From Amnibacterium setariae (lineage in GTDB: Bacteria; Actinomycetota; Actinomycetes; Actinomycetales; Microbacteriaceae): a stretch of 64,000 bases of DNA. The position numbers were made by a program, and so were the translations under genes. The stretch is from the NCBI RefSeq assembly GCF_003581425.1, contig NZ_QXTG01000001.1:124001-188000 (forward strand), read 5' to 3'. The stretch's first letter is position 1. Every line of letters begins with the position of its first letter. The notes beneath the pieces are model-generated. The model searched no databases and was not told the DNA's origin. It saw only the letters and a list, made by a program, of their open reading frames with translations. This document shows positions 30,465 through 39,858 of the stretch, one piece after another.

Positions 30465-31400
30465 GTGCGCGCCCTCGTCGCGCGGGAGCCCGGCGAGCGC
30501 GCCGCGCTCACCGAGCACCCCGACCCGACCGGGACGGTGCTGGCGGCGCGCTGGTCCTCCCTCAACTACAAGGACGCCCTCGCGGTCGCCGGCCGCCCCG
30601 GCGTGCTGCGGTCGCAGCCGATGGTGCCCGGGATCGACGTCGTGGGGCGCACGGAGGACGGCGCGACGGTCGTCGTGACGGGCGCGGGCCTCGGCGAGCG
30701 CGTCGACGGCGGTCTCGCGGAGCGCGTCGCCGTCGACCCGGCGGCCGCCGTGCCGGTCCCCGACGCCTTCACGCCGCGGCACGCCGCGGCGATCGGCACG
30801 GCGGGCGTCACCGCGGCGCTCGCCGCCCTCCTCCTCGAGCGGGCGGACCTGCCGGACGGCCCGGTGCTCGTCACGGGTGCGGGCGGCGGCGTGGGCGGGT
30901 TCGCGATCGCGCTGCTCGCGGCCGCCGGCCGCGAGGTGCACGCCTCGACCGGTCGCGCCGCGGCGCTCGGCGACCACCTCCGGGCGCTCGGCGCCGCCGA
31001 GGTCGTGGACCGTCTGCCTGCCGAGCCGGGGCGCCCCCTGCAGTCCGCCCGGTGGGCCGCGGTCGTGGACTCCGTCGGCGGCGGCGCGCTCGTGAACGCG
31101 ATCGCGCAGACGCTGCCGGGCGGCGTCGTCGCCGCGTGCGGCCTCGCGGGCTCCCCCGACCTGCCGGGCACCGTGCTGCCGTTCATCCTGCGCGGCACGA
31201 CCCTCGCCGGGATCTTCTCGGTCGACCTGCCCCGCGAGCGGCGGCTGTCGGCGTGGGAGCTGCTCGCCGACCGGGTGACGCCCGCGGTCGTCGACCGCCT
31301 CGTCGAGCGGGTGGTGGGCCTCGGGGAGGTGCCGGCCGCCGCGGACGACGTGCTCGCGGGCCGGGTGCGCGGCCGCGTCGTGGTGGACCTGGAGCGATGA
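30465..31400 (+). CDS. AcuI/YhdH-like NADPH-dependent oxidoreductase (MDR family)
   Basis: A 311-residue medium-chain reductase lacking the catalytic zinc ligands. Marks of the acrylyl-CoA reductase group are RWSSLNYKDALAVAGRPGV, PMVPGIDVVGRT, and GTAGVTAALAALLLE. The NADPH loop is VTGAGGGVGGFAIALLA, and SARWAAVVDSVGGGAL and LPFILRGTTLAGIFSVD complete the pattern. It probably reduces acryloyl-CoA or small toxic enones. The GTG starts 1 nt after the previous stop, and its own stop overlaps the GNAT start (ATGA), so it is the middle gene of an operon. Assignment to the family is firm; the substrate is inferred from E. coli and Rhodobacter homologues. Confidence 0.88.
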   Translation: MRALVAREPGERAALTEHPDPTGTVLAARWSSLNYKDALAVAGRPGVLRSQPMVPGIDVVGRTEDGATVVVTGAGLGERVDGGLAERVAVDPAAAVPVPDAFTPRHAAAIGTAGVTAALAALLLERADLPDGPVLVTGAGGGVGGFAIALLAAAGREVHASTGRAAALGDHLRALGAAEVVDRLPAEPGRPLQSARWAAVVDSVGGGALVNAIAQTLPGGVVAACGLAGSPDLPGTVLPFILRGTTLAGIFSVDLPRERRLSAWELLADRVTPAVVDRLVERVVGLGEVPAAADDVLAGRVRGRVVVDLER

Positions 31401-31984
31401 CGGCGGCGGTCGAGGTGCTGCCGGCGACGGCGGACCGGTTCGACCTGGTCGCGCACGCCCTCACGGGCGGCGGCGACGGCGCCTCCTGCTGGTGCCGCTG
31501 GCTGCTCGAGACGCGGCGCGCGTTCGACGCGGCGACGCGCGAGGAGCGCCGAACGCTGCTCGTGCGGGAGCTGGAGGACGCGGCGGTGGCGCCGGGCCTC
31601 GTGCTGACGGTGGACGGGGCGGCGGCGGGCTGGGTGCGCGTCGGGCCCCGGGTCGCGCAGCCCGGCGTGCTCCGCACCCGGGTCGTCCGCGGCGGCGGCG
31701 CCGAGCCGGCCGACGACCCCGAGGTCTGGGCGGTCACGTGCTTCGTGGTGCGGCGCGAGCACCGCGGCACGGGCGTCGCCGCGGCCCTGCTCGACGCGGC
31801 CGTCGGGCACGCGTTCGCCCACGGCGCCCGCGTCGTCGAGGGCTACCCGGTCGACCGCGCGGCGCGACCGGGCGCGACGAGCGCGGAGCTGTGGCACGGC
31901 ACGGCCGGGCTCTTCGTCCGCGCCGGGTTCGTCGAGACGGCCCGCCCGACGCCGGCCCGTCCCGTCATGACGCTGCGCCCCTGA
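31397..31984 (+). CDS. GNAT family N-acetyltransferase
   Basis: A 195-residue acetyltransferase. The acetyl-CoA binding motif is VWAVTCFVVRREHRGTGVAAALLDAAV at about 109-135 (shortened here: REHRGTGVAAALL), followed by HAFAHGARVVEGYPVD and a C-terminal LFVRAGFVETARP strand. The N-terminal ASCWCRWLLETRRAF segment, with two Cys, is typical of a subgroup of actinobacterial GNAT proteins with unknown substrates. ATGA overlap with the preceding reductase gene shows coupling; it ends 3 nt before the convergent LacI stop. Confidence 0.85.
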   Translation: MTAAVEVLPATADRFDLVAHALTGGGDGASCWCRWLLETRRAFDAATREERRTLLVRELEDAAVAPGLVLTVDGAAAGWVRVGPRVAQPGVLRTRVVRGGGAEPADDPEVWAVTCFVVRREHRGTGVAAALLDAAVGHAFAHGARVVEGYPVDRAARPGATSAELWHGTAGLFVRAGFVETARPTPARPVMTLRP

Positions 31985-31987
31985 GGG

Positions 31988-33001
31988 TCAGGGCCGCGCG
32001 GGCGGCGCGGTCGTCGACCGCACGACCAGCTCCACCGGCGCGGGCGCCGTGCTGACCGGGCGGCGGCGCACGCCGAGGTCCCGGAGCAGCAGCTGCGCCG
32101 CCCGGGCCCCCTGCTCCCGCGGCGACTGCCGCACCGTGGTCAGCCCGTAGGCCGCCGAGAAGGCGTGGTCGTCGAGACCGACCACGGAGAGGTCCTCGGG
32201 GACCCGGAGCCCGAGCTGCTGCGCGGCGAGCAGCACGCCGAAGGCGCACTCGTCGGTGGCCGCGAACACCGCCGTGGGCCGGTCGCCGCGGTCGAGCAGC
32301 CGCAGCGCGGCGTCCCGGCTCCGCTCGAGCACGAGCCCGCTCGACGCGAACCAGTCGGTGCAGGGCTCGACCCCCGCCTCGCGGAGGGTCGACGCCCAGG
32401 CCTCGCGACGGGCGCCGACGACCGCCTCGTTCAGGCCGGGCTCGCGGTCGCCCCCGACGTGCCCGATGCGGCGGTGCCCGAGCTCGAGGAGGTGCCCGAC
32501 CGCGAGCCGCGCGGCCTCCGCCTCCGGGATCCCGATGCCCCGCACGCCCTCGAAGCTGCCGCCGACCGTGACGAGCGGGTCGCGCATCCCCCGCACGACC
32601 TCCTGCTCCGCCTCGTCGAGGCCGAAGCCGATCACGACGTGGGCGGACGCCTGGCCGGCGTGCAGCTCCGTCGCGGTGAGCCGGCGGCGCGTGCCGCCGT
32701 CCGCGTTCAGGTCGACGAGGCTCGTCGCCCAGCCGGCCTCCCGCAGCACGGCGTCCACGCCCTCCAGCACGGACGCGTAGAACCAGGAGACGACGGTCGG
32801 CGTGACGACGCTGACGACCTTCGGGCGGCCCGTCGCGAGCGCCGCGGCGTTGCGGGAGGGGACGAAGCCGAGCCGGTCGGCCGCCTCCCGGACCGCCTCC
32901 GCGGTGTCGGGCGCGACGTGCCGGAGGTCGCGGAGCGCGCGCGAGACCGTGGCCTCGGACACGCCCGCCAGCCTCGCCACGTCCCGGATCGTCGCCGGCA
33001 T
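31988..33001 (-). CDS. LacI family transcriptional regulator
   Basis: A 337-residue regulator with the LacI headpiece (TIRDVARLAGVSEATVSRAL, then a hinge SRNAAALATGR) and a periplasmic-binding-protein-like sensor domain ending SVVGLDDHAFSAAYGLTTVRQSP (shortened). Its effector is presumably a sugar or related small molecule. The divergent gene is a Bcr/CflA-type MFS transporter, unusual for a LacI target, and a near-consensus LacI half-palindrome lies between them at 33082-33095. Autorepression together with control of the transporter is likely (inference). Confidence 0.92.
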   Translation of the reverse strand: MPATIRDVARLAGVSEATVSRALRDLRHVAPDTAEAVREAADRLGFVPSRNAAALATGRPKVVSVVTPTVVSWFYASVLEGVDAVLREAGWATSLVDLNADGGTRRRLTATELHAGQASAHVVIGFGLDEAEQEVVRGMRDPLVTVGGSFEGVRGIGIPEAEAARLAVGHLLELGHRRIGHVGGDREPGLNEAVVGARREAWASTLREAGVEPCTDWFASSGLVLERSRDAALRLLDRGDRPTAVFAATDECAFGVLLAAQQLGLRVPEDLSVVGLDDHAFSAAYGLTTVRQSPREQGARAAQLLLRDLGVRRRPVSTAPAPVELVVRSTTAPPARP

Positions 33002-33081
33002 CCCTCACCCGTCCCGCTGCCGGCGCCGCCCGGCGGGGACCACGCTACGGGCTCCGCGACGCGCGGGGACGGGGTTTGCAC

Positions 33082-33095
33082 CGCAATCGCTTGCA
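33082..33095. promoter_or_regulatory. LacI-type operator
   Basis: On the minus strand the sequence reads TGCAAGCGATTGCG, close to the LacI/GalR consensus TGCAANCGNTTGCA (one end mismatch). It lies 81 nt upstream of the LacI gene and between the divergent genes, suited to control both. Confidence 0.65.
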
Positions 33096-33207
33096 GGGCG
33101 AACGTCGAGTCGTCTCCACGAGCACCGGCGCCGGACGCGGCGCCGACCGTGCCCGAGCAGCCCGCCGTGGACCGTCCCGCTCCACCGCGATCCGCATCGG
33201 AACCGTC

Positions 33208-34470
33208 TTGTCGTCGAACACCGCGTCCATCCCCGTCGTCCGTCCCGCCGGCCTCGTCTCCCCCGGTGACGCCCTCCGCCCGCGCGCCCGCGCCGCGGTC
33301 GTCGTCATCCTGGGCCTGCTCGTCGCGCTCGGCCCCTTCACGACCGACCTGTACCTGCCCGCGTTCCCGGCGGTGCAGGCCTCCTTCGCGACCACCGACG
33401 TCGCGATCCAGCTCACCCTGTCCGCGACCGTCATCGGGTTCGCGCTCGGGCAGCTGGTCGTCGGGCCGCTGTCCGACCGCTTCGGGCGCCGCGTGCCGCT
33501 GCTCGTCGCCACCTCCGTCCACGTGCTCGCCTGCCTCGGAGCGGCGATGGCCCCGAACGTGGGCGTGCTCGCCGCGCTCCGCGTGCTGCAGGGCATCGGC
33601 GCGGCCGGCGGCGGCGTGGTCGCAGCCGCCATGGTGCGCGACCTGTTCCACGGGCACCGGCTCGTGCGGATGCTCGCGAACATGGGGCTGGTGTCCGGCG
33701 CGGCGCCGATCCTCGCGCCGCTGATCGGCTCGCAGCTGCTCGCCGTGCTCGACTGGCGGGGCCTCTTCGTCTGCCTGTCGATCTACGGCGCCGCCGCGCT
33801 GATGCTCGCGTCCGTCGGCATCGGCGAGACGCGCACCTCCACCGCGCGCTCGCACGGCCGGCACGCGACGGCGCGCGCCCGGTACCGCGCGGTGCTCACC
33901 GACCGGGTCTTCGTCGGTGCGGCGATCGTCGGCGCCATGCAGGGCGCGGGCCTCTTCGCCTACCTCGCCGTCTCCCCGTTCCTGCTGCAGGGGCGCTTCG
34001 GCCTCGACCCGCAGCAGTACGGCCTCGTGTTCGCGACGAACTCCGTCGGCGTCATCGGCGGCGCGCAGCTCGCCGCCCGGGTGATGCGGCGCATCGGGCC
34101 GCAGTGGATCCTCTGCGTCACGATCACCGCCCAGCTGCTGAGCGCCGTCGCGCTGATCACGACGATGCTCTACCCGGCGCCCCTCGTCGCTGTGCTGATC
34201 CCCCTCGGCGTCTTCATGACGGCGTGCGGGTTCACGTTCCCGTCGGTGCAGGTGCTCGGGCTGCTGCGCCACGGGGAGGAGGCGGGCACCGCCGCGAGCC
34301 TCCTCGGCGTCAGCAACTTCGGCCTCGCGGCGTGCATCCCGCCGATCGTCGGGCTGCTCGGCTCCTCCTCCGCCTCCTCCATCGGCCTCATCGCCGTGGT
34401 GGGCGGCACCTGCGCCGCGACCGCCCTCCTCGTGCTGGTCCGGCCGAGGACGGTCCCCCCGATCGCCTGA
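33208..34470 (+). CDS. Bcr/CflA-type MFS multidrug transporter
   Basis: A drug-proton antiporter family member of about 420 residues, 12 membrane segments. Family marks are ALGPFTTDLYLPAFPAVQASF in and after the first segment (shortened), LGQLVVGPLSDRFGRR (motif A), RVLQGIGAAGGGVVAAAMVRD (motif C region, shortened) and the GFTFPSVQVLGLL stretch. A conserved start is hard to place: the frame is open back to 33076 across the LacI operator, without ATG or GTG. TTG 33208 leaves about 30 residues before the first membrane segment and is my choice. Substrate unknown. A large palindromic terminator follows. Confidence 0.85.
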   Translation: MSSNTASIPVVRPAGLVSPGDALRPRARAAVVVILGLLVALGPFTTDLYLPAFPAVQASFATTDVAIQLTLSATVIGFALGQLVVGPLSDRFGRRVPLLVATSVHVLACLGAAMAPNVGVLAALRVLQGIGAAGGGVVAAAMVRDLFHGHRLVRMLANMGLVSGAAPILAPLIGSQLLAVLDWRGLFVCLSIYGAAALMLASVGIGETRTSTARSHGRHATARARYRAVLTDRVFVGAAIVGAMQGAGLFAYLAVSPFLLQGRFGLDPQQYGLVFATNSVGVIGGAQLAARVMRRIGPQWILCVTITAQLLSAVALITTMLYPAPLVAVLIPLGVFMTACGFTFPSVQVLGLLRHGEEAGTAASLLGVSNFGLAACIPPIVGLLGSSSASSIGLIAVVGGTCAATALLVLVRPRTVPPIA

Positions 34471-34516
34471 CGCCTCCCCGCGCCCGGCAGCCCCGCGGAG
34501 GACGACCCGCGGTGCT

Positions 34517-34558
34517 CGCACCTCTGCGCGGTGGGTCGACCCACCGCGCAGAGGTGCG
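34517..34558. terminator. Perfect 42-nt palindrome, bidirectional terminator
   Basis: Two 21-nt arms, beginning CGCACCTCTGCGCGGTGGG and meeting at a central GTCGAC, are exact reverse complements without a spacer. It sits between the convergent transporter and hemL genes. In RNA it folds from either strand. The lack of loop and the perfect identity are unusual for a simple terminator. Confidence 0.7.
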
Positions 34559-34597
34559 GCCACCGCGCGACGTGGTACGGGTACCGCGCGAGGCGCG

Positions 34598-36004
34598 TCA
34601 GGCGGGGCGGCGGGCCGCCGCGGCGGCGCGGGCCGCGGACGGGAGGGCCTCCTCCACGCGGGAGAGCGCGCGGTCGTCGTGCGCGGCGGTGAGGAACCAC
34701 GCCTCGAACACCGACGGCGGCAGGCTGATCCCCTGCTCGAGCATCGCGTGGAAGAAGGCGGGGTGCCGCCACGACTCCTGCGCCCGGACCTCGTCGTAGT
34801 CGCGCGGAGCCTCGGTCACGCCGAACGCGACGCTGAACAGGTTGCCGGCCCGGCTGATCGCGTGGGCGACGCCCGCCTCCGTCAGCGCGGCGGTCACCGC
34901 CGCCTGCACCCGCTGCGACGCGGCGTCGACGCGCGCGTACACGTCGTCGTCCGCGGCGCGGAGGGTCGCGAGCCCGGCGGCGACCGCGAGCGGGTTCCCG
35001 GACAGCGTGCCCGCCTGGTACACGGGGCCGAGCGGTGCGAGCAGGTCCATCACGGACGCGCGGCCGCCGAGCGCCGCGAGGGGCAGCCCGCCGCCGATGA
35101 CCTTGCCGTAGGTGATCAGGTCGACGTCGAGCGCCCCGTCGGGGTCGAGGGCCCACCAGCCGCCCGGGTGCACGCGGAAGCCGGTCAGCACCTCGTCGAG
35201 GATCACGAGCGCGCCGTTCGCGTGCGCCGTCTCGACGAGGAAGCGGTTGAAGCCCGGCAGGGGCGCGACGACGCCCATGTTCGCGGCCGCGGCCTCCGTG
35301 ATGACGGCGGCGATGCGGCCCGGGTGCCGCTCGAACGCGAGGCGGAGCGCGTCCTCGTCGTTGTAGGGCAGCACGAGCGTCTGCGCGGCGATCTCGGCCG
35401 GGACGCCGGCGGAGGCGGGCAGCGCCAGCGTCGCGACGCCCGAGCCCGCATCGGCGAGGAGCCCGTCGGAGTGGCCGTGGTAGTGCCCGGCGAACTTCAC
35501 GACGAGCGGCCGGTCGGTCGCGCCGCGGGCCAGCCGGACGGCGGTCATGGTCGCCTCGGTGCCGGTCGAGACGAGCCGGAGGCGCTCGATCGGCGAGCGG
35601 CCGAGCCGGTGCACGCGGTCGTGCACGAGCTCGGCGAGCTCCACCTCGCCCTCGGTCGGGGCGCCGAAGGAGAGCCCGCGGTCGGCCGCGGCCTTGACCG
35701 CCGCCACGACCGAGGGGTTCCCGTGGCCGAGCAGCGCGGGGCCCCAGCTGGCGACGAGGTCGACGTACTCCCGGTCCTCCGCGTCGTAGACGTACGGCCC
35801 GGCCGCGCGCCGCACGAACCGCGGGGCGCCGCCGACGGACCGGTAGGCGCGGACGGGGGAGTTGACCCCGCCGGGGATGCGCCGCTGCGCCCGCTCGAAG
35901 AGCGCGGCGTTCGCGTCGTACGCCTCGGAGGAGGCGGCGGACAGGCCGCCCGCGGGCACGTCGTCGGACGGCTGCGGGGAGCGGGTCAGCGGTTCGTCAG
36001 CCAT
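34598..36004 (-). CDS. hemL: Glutamate-1-semialdehyde 2,1-aminomutase
   Basis: PLP enzyme of 468 residues that converts glutamate 1-semialdehyde to 5-aminolevulinate, the second step of the C5 heme route begun by HemA. Typical motifs: [45 protein letters not shown], the Asp in [12 protein letters not shown] and the PLP lysine in [13 protein letters not shown]. The N-terminus is about 30 residues longer than in E. coli. The ATG lies 19 nt inside the end of hemB, so it is the last gene of the six-gene heme operon. A 42-nt palindrome follows. Confidence 0.97.
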   Translation of the reverse strand: MADEPLTRSPQPSDDVPAGGLSAASSEAYDANAALFERAQRRIPGGVNSPVRAYRSVGGAPRFVRRAAGPYVYDAEDREYVDLVASWGPALLGHGNPSVVAAVKAAADRGLSFGAPTEGEVELAELVHDRVHRLGRSPIERLRLVSTGTEATMTAVRLARGATDRPLVVKFAGHYHGHSDGLLADAGSGVATLALPASAGVPAEIAAQTLVLPYNDEDALRLAFERHPGRIAAVITEAAAANMGVVAPLPGFNRFLVETAHANGALVILDEVLTGFRVHPGGWWALDPDGALDVDLITYGKVIGGGLPLAALGGRASVMDLLAPLGPVYQAGTLSGNPLAVAAGLATLRAADDDVYARVDAASQRVQAAVTAALTEAGVAHAISRAGNLFSVAFGVTEAPRDYDEVRAQESWRHPAFFHAMLEQGISLPPSVFEAWFLTAAHDDRALSRVEEALPSAARAAAAARRPA

Positions 36005-36963
36005 CCGGCCACCTCCACGGCCCAGTAGGTGAGGACCGCGTCGGCCCCCGCGCGCCGGATCGACGTGATCGACTCGAGCACCGCGCGGTCGCGGTCGATC
36101 CAGCCGTTCCGCCCGGCCGCCTCGACCATCGCGTACTCCCCCGACACCTGGTACGCCCACACGGGCACCGGGCTCTCGGCGGCGACGTCGGCGAGCACGT
36201 CGAGGTAGAAGGAGGCGGGCTTCACCATGACGACGTCGGCGCCCTGCTCCACGTCGAGCACGGCCTCCCGGCGCCCCTCGCGGCGGTTCGCCGGGTCGAG
36301 CTGGTAGGTGCGGCGGTCGCCCTGCAGCGCGGACTCGACGGCCTCGCGGAACGGGCCGTAGAGGGCGGAGGCGTACTTCGCCGCGTACCCGAGCAGGAGG
36401 ACGTCGGACCGGCCGGCCTCGTCGAGGGCCTCGCGGACCGCGGCGACCTGGCCGTCCATCATCCCGGAGAGCCCGAGCAGCTGCGAGCCCGCCTCGGCCT
36501 GCGCCAGCGCCATCTCGCGGTAGCGGAGCAGCGTCGCGTCGTTGTCGACGGACCCGTCCGCGGCGAGCACGCCGCAGTGCCCGTGGTCGGTGAACTCGTC
36601 GAGGCAGAGGTCGGTCTGGACGACGAGCGCGTCGCCGACCTCCTCCGCGACGGCGCGCGTCGCGACGTTGAGGATCCCGTCCGGATCCGTCGCGCCGGAG
36701 CCGATGCCGTCGCGCTGCTCGGGCACGCCGAAGAGCATCACGCCGCCGATCCCGGCCGCGGCGGCCTCCGCGGCCGCCCGCCGGAGGCTGTCGACGCTGT
36801 GGTGCAGCACCCCGGGCATCGACTCGAGCGGGCGGGGCTCGGCGAGCCCCTCCCGCACGAACATCGGCAGCACCAGCTGGGCGGGGTCGATGCGGGTCTC
36901 GGCGACGAGGCGGCGCACGGCGGCGGACTGCCGGAGGCGACGGGGGCGGATCGGCATCGTCAT
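35986..36963 (-). CDS. hemB: Delta-aminolevulinic acid dehydratase (porphobilinogen synthase)
   Basis: Condenses two 5-aminolevulinates to porphobilinogen; 325 residues, normal length. Visible parts: [36 protein letters not shown], the metal-region [16 protein letters not shown] with two Cys, the active-site lysines in [17 protein letters not shown] and [14 protein letters not shown]. The zinc-site third Cys position of metazoan enzymes is not kept in full ([14 protein letters not shown] reads Cys-then-Asp), suggesting a Mg-type allosteric enzyme, as in many bacteria. The ATG overlaps the hemD stop (ATGA). Confidence 0.97.
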   Translation of the reverse strand: MTMPIRPRRLRQSAAVRRLVAETRIDPAQLVLPMFVREGLAEPRPLESMPGVLHHSVDSLRRAAAEAAAAGIGGVMLFGVPEQRDGIGSGATDPDGILNVATRAVAEEVGDALVVQTDLCLDEFTDHGHCGVLAADGSVDNDATLLRYREMALAQAEAGSQLLGLSGMMDGQVAAVREALDEAGRSDVLLLGYAAKYASALYGPFREAVESALQGDRRTYQLDPANRREGRREAVLDVEQGADVVMVKPASFYLDVLADVAAESPVPVWAYQVSGEYAMVEAAGRNGWIDRDRAVLESITSIRRAGADAVLTYWAVEVAGWLTNR

Positions 36964-37748
36964 GGTCTGGTCCCCTGCATGGGTCGGCGCTCGGCGAGCT
37001 CCTCGAGGGTCGCGATGAGGGACTCGCTGCTGCGCTCCCGGGCGACGAGGTCGACGCGGAGCCCGGCGGCCTCCGCGTCCACGGCCGTGCGCGGGCCGAT
37101 GCACGCGATCACGGTCCGCGACGGGACGAGCCCGATCTGGACCGCGATCTGGTTCGCGACGCTGCCGGAGGTGACGAGGATCGCGTCGAACTGGCCCGCG
37201 GACACCTGCGCGACGGTGTCGGGCGCGATCGGCACCCCGACGGTGCGGTAGGCGACGACGGAGGAGACGCGGTGCCCCGCCGCGCGGAGCCCGTCGGTGA
37301 GGACCGGCTTCGCGATGTCGCTGCGGAGGGCGAGGATGTCGAGCGGCACGATGCCGCCCGTCGCCTCCGCCCACTCGGCGAGCAGCCCGCTCGCGGAGTT
37401 GTCTCGGCGCGGCACGAAGTCGACGTCGTAGCCCGCGGCGACGAGCGCGGCCGCCGTCGTCTCGCCCACGGCCGCCACCTTCGTGCGCTCGGGGATCACG
37501 ACGCGGTGCGCGGCGAGCACGTCCACCGTGGTGGCGCTCGTCACGGACATCCAGTCGAACTCGCCGGCCTGCAGGCGCGCGAGCGCGTCGTCCAGGGCGG
37601 GCTCGTCCGCCGTGCCCGCGAAGTTGATGGAGGGCGCGACGACGGGCACCGCCCCGCGCGAGCGCAGCTCGGCCGCGACGCCGTGCCCCCAGGGGCCGCC
37701 GCGGGGGACGAGCACCCGCCAGCCCTTGAGCGGCTTGTCCGCGGTCAC
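36960..37748 (-). CDS. hemD: Uroporphyrinogen-III synthase
   Basis: A 262-residue protein that closes hydroxymethylbilane to uroporphyrinogen III. The family is poorly conserved; the two-lobed Rossmann-like pattern is visible, with [20 protein letters not shown] at the N-terminus, [14 protein letters not shown] and [20 protein letters not shown] in lobe one to two, and [13 protein letters not shown] and [19 protein letters not shown] in the second. Its GTG overlaps the hemC stop (GTGA) and its stop overlaps hemB (ATGA). Identification rests on this pattern plus its place between hemC and hemB. Confidence 0.93.
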   Translation of the reverse strand: MTADKPLKGWRVLVPRGGPWGHGVAAELRSRGAVPVVAPSINFAGTADEPALDDALARLQAGEFDWMSVTSATTVDVLAAHRVVIPERTKVAAVGETTAAALVAAGYDVDFVPRRDNSASGLLAEWAEATGGIVPLDILALRSDIAKPVLTDGLRAAGHRVSSVVAYRTVGVPIAPDTVAQVSAGQFDAILVTSGSVANQIAVQIGLVPSRTVIACIGPRTAVDAEAAGLRVDLVARERSSESLIATLEELAERRPMQGTRP

Positions 37749-38686
37749 GAGGCCGCTCCGAGCGGCGCGAGCTCGGCGGCGCCCGCGGCGAGCAGCTCGT
37801 CCGCGAGGGCGTCGGCGGCGGCGTCGAGGGCCTCCGCGCGGCCGCCGGCGGCCCAGGTCACGACGCGACGGCGGTCGATGCGGTCCCCGCCGCCCGGCCG
37901 GTGGACGGAGGCCCACAGGACGGCGTCGTCGTCGCCGATCGTGCTCGCGACGCCGATCGGCGCGGCGCAGCCCGCCTCCAGCCGGCCGAGCACGCGGCGC
38001 TCGGCGTGGGCGCCGTCGCGCGCCGCCGGGTCCGTGAGCGCGGCGACGACGCGGCCGATGGTGGTGGCGGGGTCGGCGTCCGCCTCCCGCACCTCGATCG
38101 CGAGGGCGCCCTGGCCCGCAGCGGTGGGCCACTCGTCGAGCGGCAGCGCCTCCGTCACCGCGTCGAGGCGGCCGAGGCGCGCGAGGCCCGCCCAGGAGAG
38201 GACGACGGCGTCGAGCTCGCCGTCGCGCACGCGCGCGAGCCGGCTGTCCACGTTGCCGCGGAGGTCGACGACCTCGACGTCCGCCCGGCGGTCCACCAGC
38301 TGCGCGTGGCGGCGGGGCGACCCCGTGCCGATCACGGCGCCGGCGGGCAGGTCCGCGAGCGCGAGGCCGTCCCGGGCGCAGAGCGCGTCGCGGGCGTCCT
38401 CCCGCTCGGGGACGCCGGCGACGACGAGGCCGGGCGCCGGCGCGACCGGCAGGTCCTTCAGGGAGTGCACGACGAGGTCGACCTCGCCCGCGGCGAGCGC
38501 GGACCGGAGCGCGCCGGCGAACACCCCGGTGCCGCCGATCTGCGCGAGCGACGCCCGCGAGACGTCGCCGACGGTCGTGACGGGCACGAGCTCGCACGGC
38601 TCGCCGAGCGCGACGATCGCGTCGCGGACGCGCCCGGCCTGGGCGAGCGCCAGGGCGCTGCCGCGGGTGCCGAGCCGGACGGTCAC
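37745..38686 (-). CDS. hemC: Hydroxymethylbilane synthase (porphobilinogen deaminase)
   Basis: A 313-residue enzyme that polymerises four porphobilinogens to hydroxymethylbilane. Signature features: [15 protein letters not shown] at the N-terminus, [35 protein letters not shown], and [11 protein letters not shown], where Cys240 carries the dipyrromethane cofactor. The GTG overlaps the ferrochelatase stop (GTGA). Third gene in the operon. Confidence 0.97.
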   Translation of the reverse strand: MTVRLGTRGSALALAQAGRVRDAIVALGEPCELVPVTTVGDVSRASLAQIGGTGVFAGALRSALAAGEVDLVVHSLKDLPVAPAPGLVVAGVPEREDARDALCARDGLALADLPAGAVIGTGSPRRHAQLVDRRADVEVVDLRGNVDSRLARVRDGELDAVVLSWAGLARLGRLDAVTEALPLDEWPTAAGQGALAIEVREADADPATTIGRVVAALTDPAARDGAHAERRVLGRLEAGCAAPIGVASTIGDDDAVLWASVHRPGGGDRIDRRRVVTWAAGGRAEALDAAADALADELLAAGAAELAPLGAAS

Positions 38687-39858
38687 GGCACCAGCCCGGC
38701 GACCGCCGGTCGGAAGCCGAGTCGCGCGTTCTCGCAGCAGCCGGGCCGGCAGACGTCGTACCAGGGTCCGAGCGCCGTCTCCGCGGGCCGCTCGCCGGGC
38801 GGCGTGCCGTGCACGCGCTCGAGCACGAGGTCGACGAGGCCCGCCACGTACGCGGGGTCGACGCCCGGCGTCGGCGTGCGCACGGACACGATCCCCAGGC
38901 CCTCCGCCGTCTCGGTCGCCTCCTCGTCGAGGTCCCACATGACCTCCATGTGGTCCGACACGAAGCCGAGGGGCACGAGCAGGACCGCCTTGATCCCGCG
39001 GCCCGCGAGGTCGCGGAGCGCGTCGTTCACGTCGGGCTCGAGCCACGGCTGCGACGGGGGGCCGCTGCGCGACTGGTAGACGAGGTCCCACGGCACGTCG
39101 CGGCCCGCGCGGGCCATGACGACCTCGGCGACGGCGCGGTGCTGCGCCGCGTACGCGCCCCCCTCGCCGAAGCCGCGCGCGGCGGGCCCGCTGTGCACGG
39201 CGTCGCCGGTCGGGATGGAGTGCGTGCAGAACAGCACGTGCGCCTCGGTCGCGAGGTCGACGCCGGGGAGGCGCCGCTCGAGCTCCGCGAGGCCGTCCGC
39301 AACGCCCTGCGTGAAGGGGGCGACGAAGCCCGGGTGGTCGAAGTACTGGCGGACCTTGTCGATCACCATCGTGTCCGCGAGCCCGGTCTCGTCGAGCTCG
39401 CGCGCGAAGTCCTCCCGGTACTGCCGGCAGGACGAGTAGGAGCTGTAGGCGCTCGTCGCGATCGCGATGAGCCGCGTCGCGCCGTCCGCCGACGCCTCGC
39501 GGAGGGCGTCCGACAGGTACGGGCCCCAGTTGCGGTTGCCCCAGTAGACGGGCAGGTCGACGCCGCGGGCGGCGAGCTCGGTCTCCAGCGCCGCCTTGAG
39601 CGCGCGGTTCTGCGCGTTGATGGGCGAGACGCCGCCGAAGTGCCGGTAGTGGTGCGCGACCTCCTCGAGCCGCTCGTCCGGGATGCCCCGGCCGCGCGTC
39701 ACGTTCCGGAGGAAGGGGATCACGTCGTCCTGGCCCTCCGGGCCGCCGAAGCTGGCGAGCAGGATCGCGTCGTACCCCACGGGCTCGGTCACGTGCTCCG
39801 GGCCCGAGGCCGCCGGCTCGGAGGCGTTGCGGACGGTCCCGATGTTCTGCGCGCTCAC
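38683..39858 (-). CDS. hemH: Coproporphyrin ferrochelatase
   Basis: Inserts Fe2+ into coproporphyrin III, as in the Gram-positive (coproporphyrin-dependent) heme branch; also called cpfC. The 391-residue protein has LLASFGGPEGQDDV, the NRNWGPYLSDAL loop, TSAYSSYSSCRQYRED, the metal-site His in FCTHSIPTGD and Glu in SDHMEVMWDLDEE. Cys144 together with Cys370, Cys374 and Cys375 (DVCRPGCCEN) are probable ligands of a [2Fe-2S] cluster, as reported for actinobacterial ferrochelatases. The GTG overlaps the hemQ stop (GTGA). The first ~25 residues are a non-conserved extension. Confidence 0.96.
   Translation of the reverse strand: MSAQNIGTVRNASEPAASGPEHVTEPVGYDAILLASFGGPEGQDDVIPFLRNVTRGRGIPDERLEEVAHHYRHFGGVSPINAQNRALKAALETELAARGVDLPVYWGNRNWGPYLSDALREASADGATRLIAIATSAYSSYSSCRQYREDFARELDETGLADTMVIDKVRQYFDHPGFVAPFTQGVADGLAELERRLPGVDLATEAHVLFCTHSIPTGDAVHSGPAARGFGEGGAYAAQHRAVAEVVMARAGRDVPWDLVYQSRSGPPSQPWLEPDVNDALRDLAGRGIKAVLLVPLGFVSDHMEVMWDLDEEATETAEGLGIVSVRTPTPGVDPAYVAGLVDLVLERVHGTPPGERPAETALGPWYDVCRPGCCENARLGFRPAVAGLVP

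Noticed and set aside
34517-34558. CRISPR or attachment site
   Set aside because: It is a single palindrome with no spacer-repeat array, integrase or flanking direct repeats.
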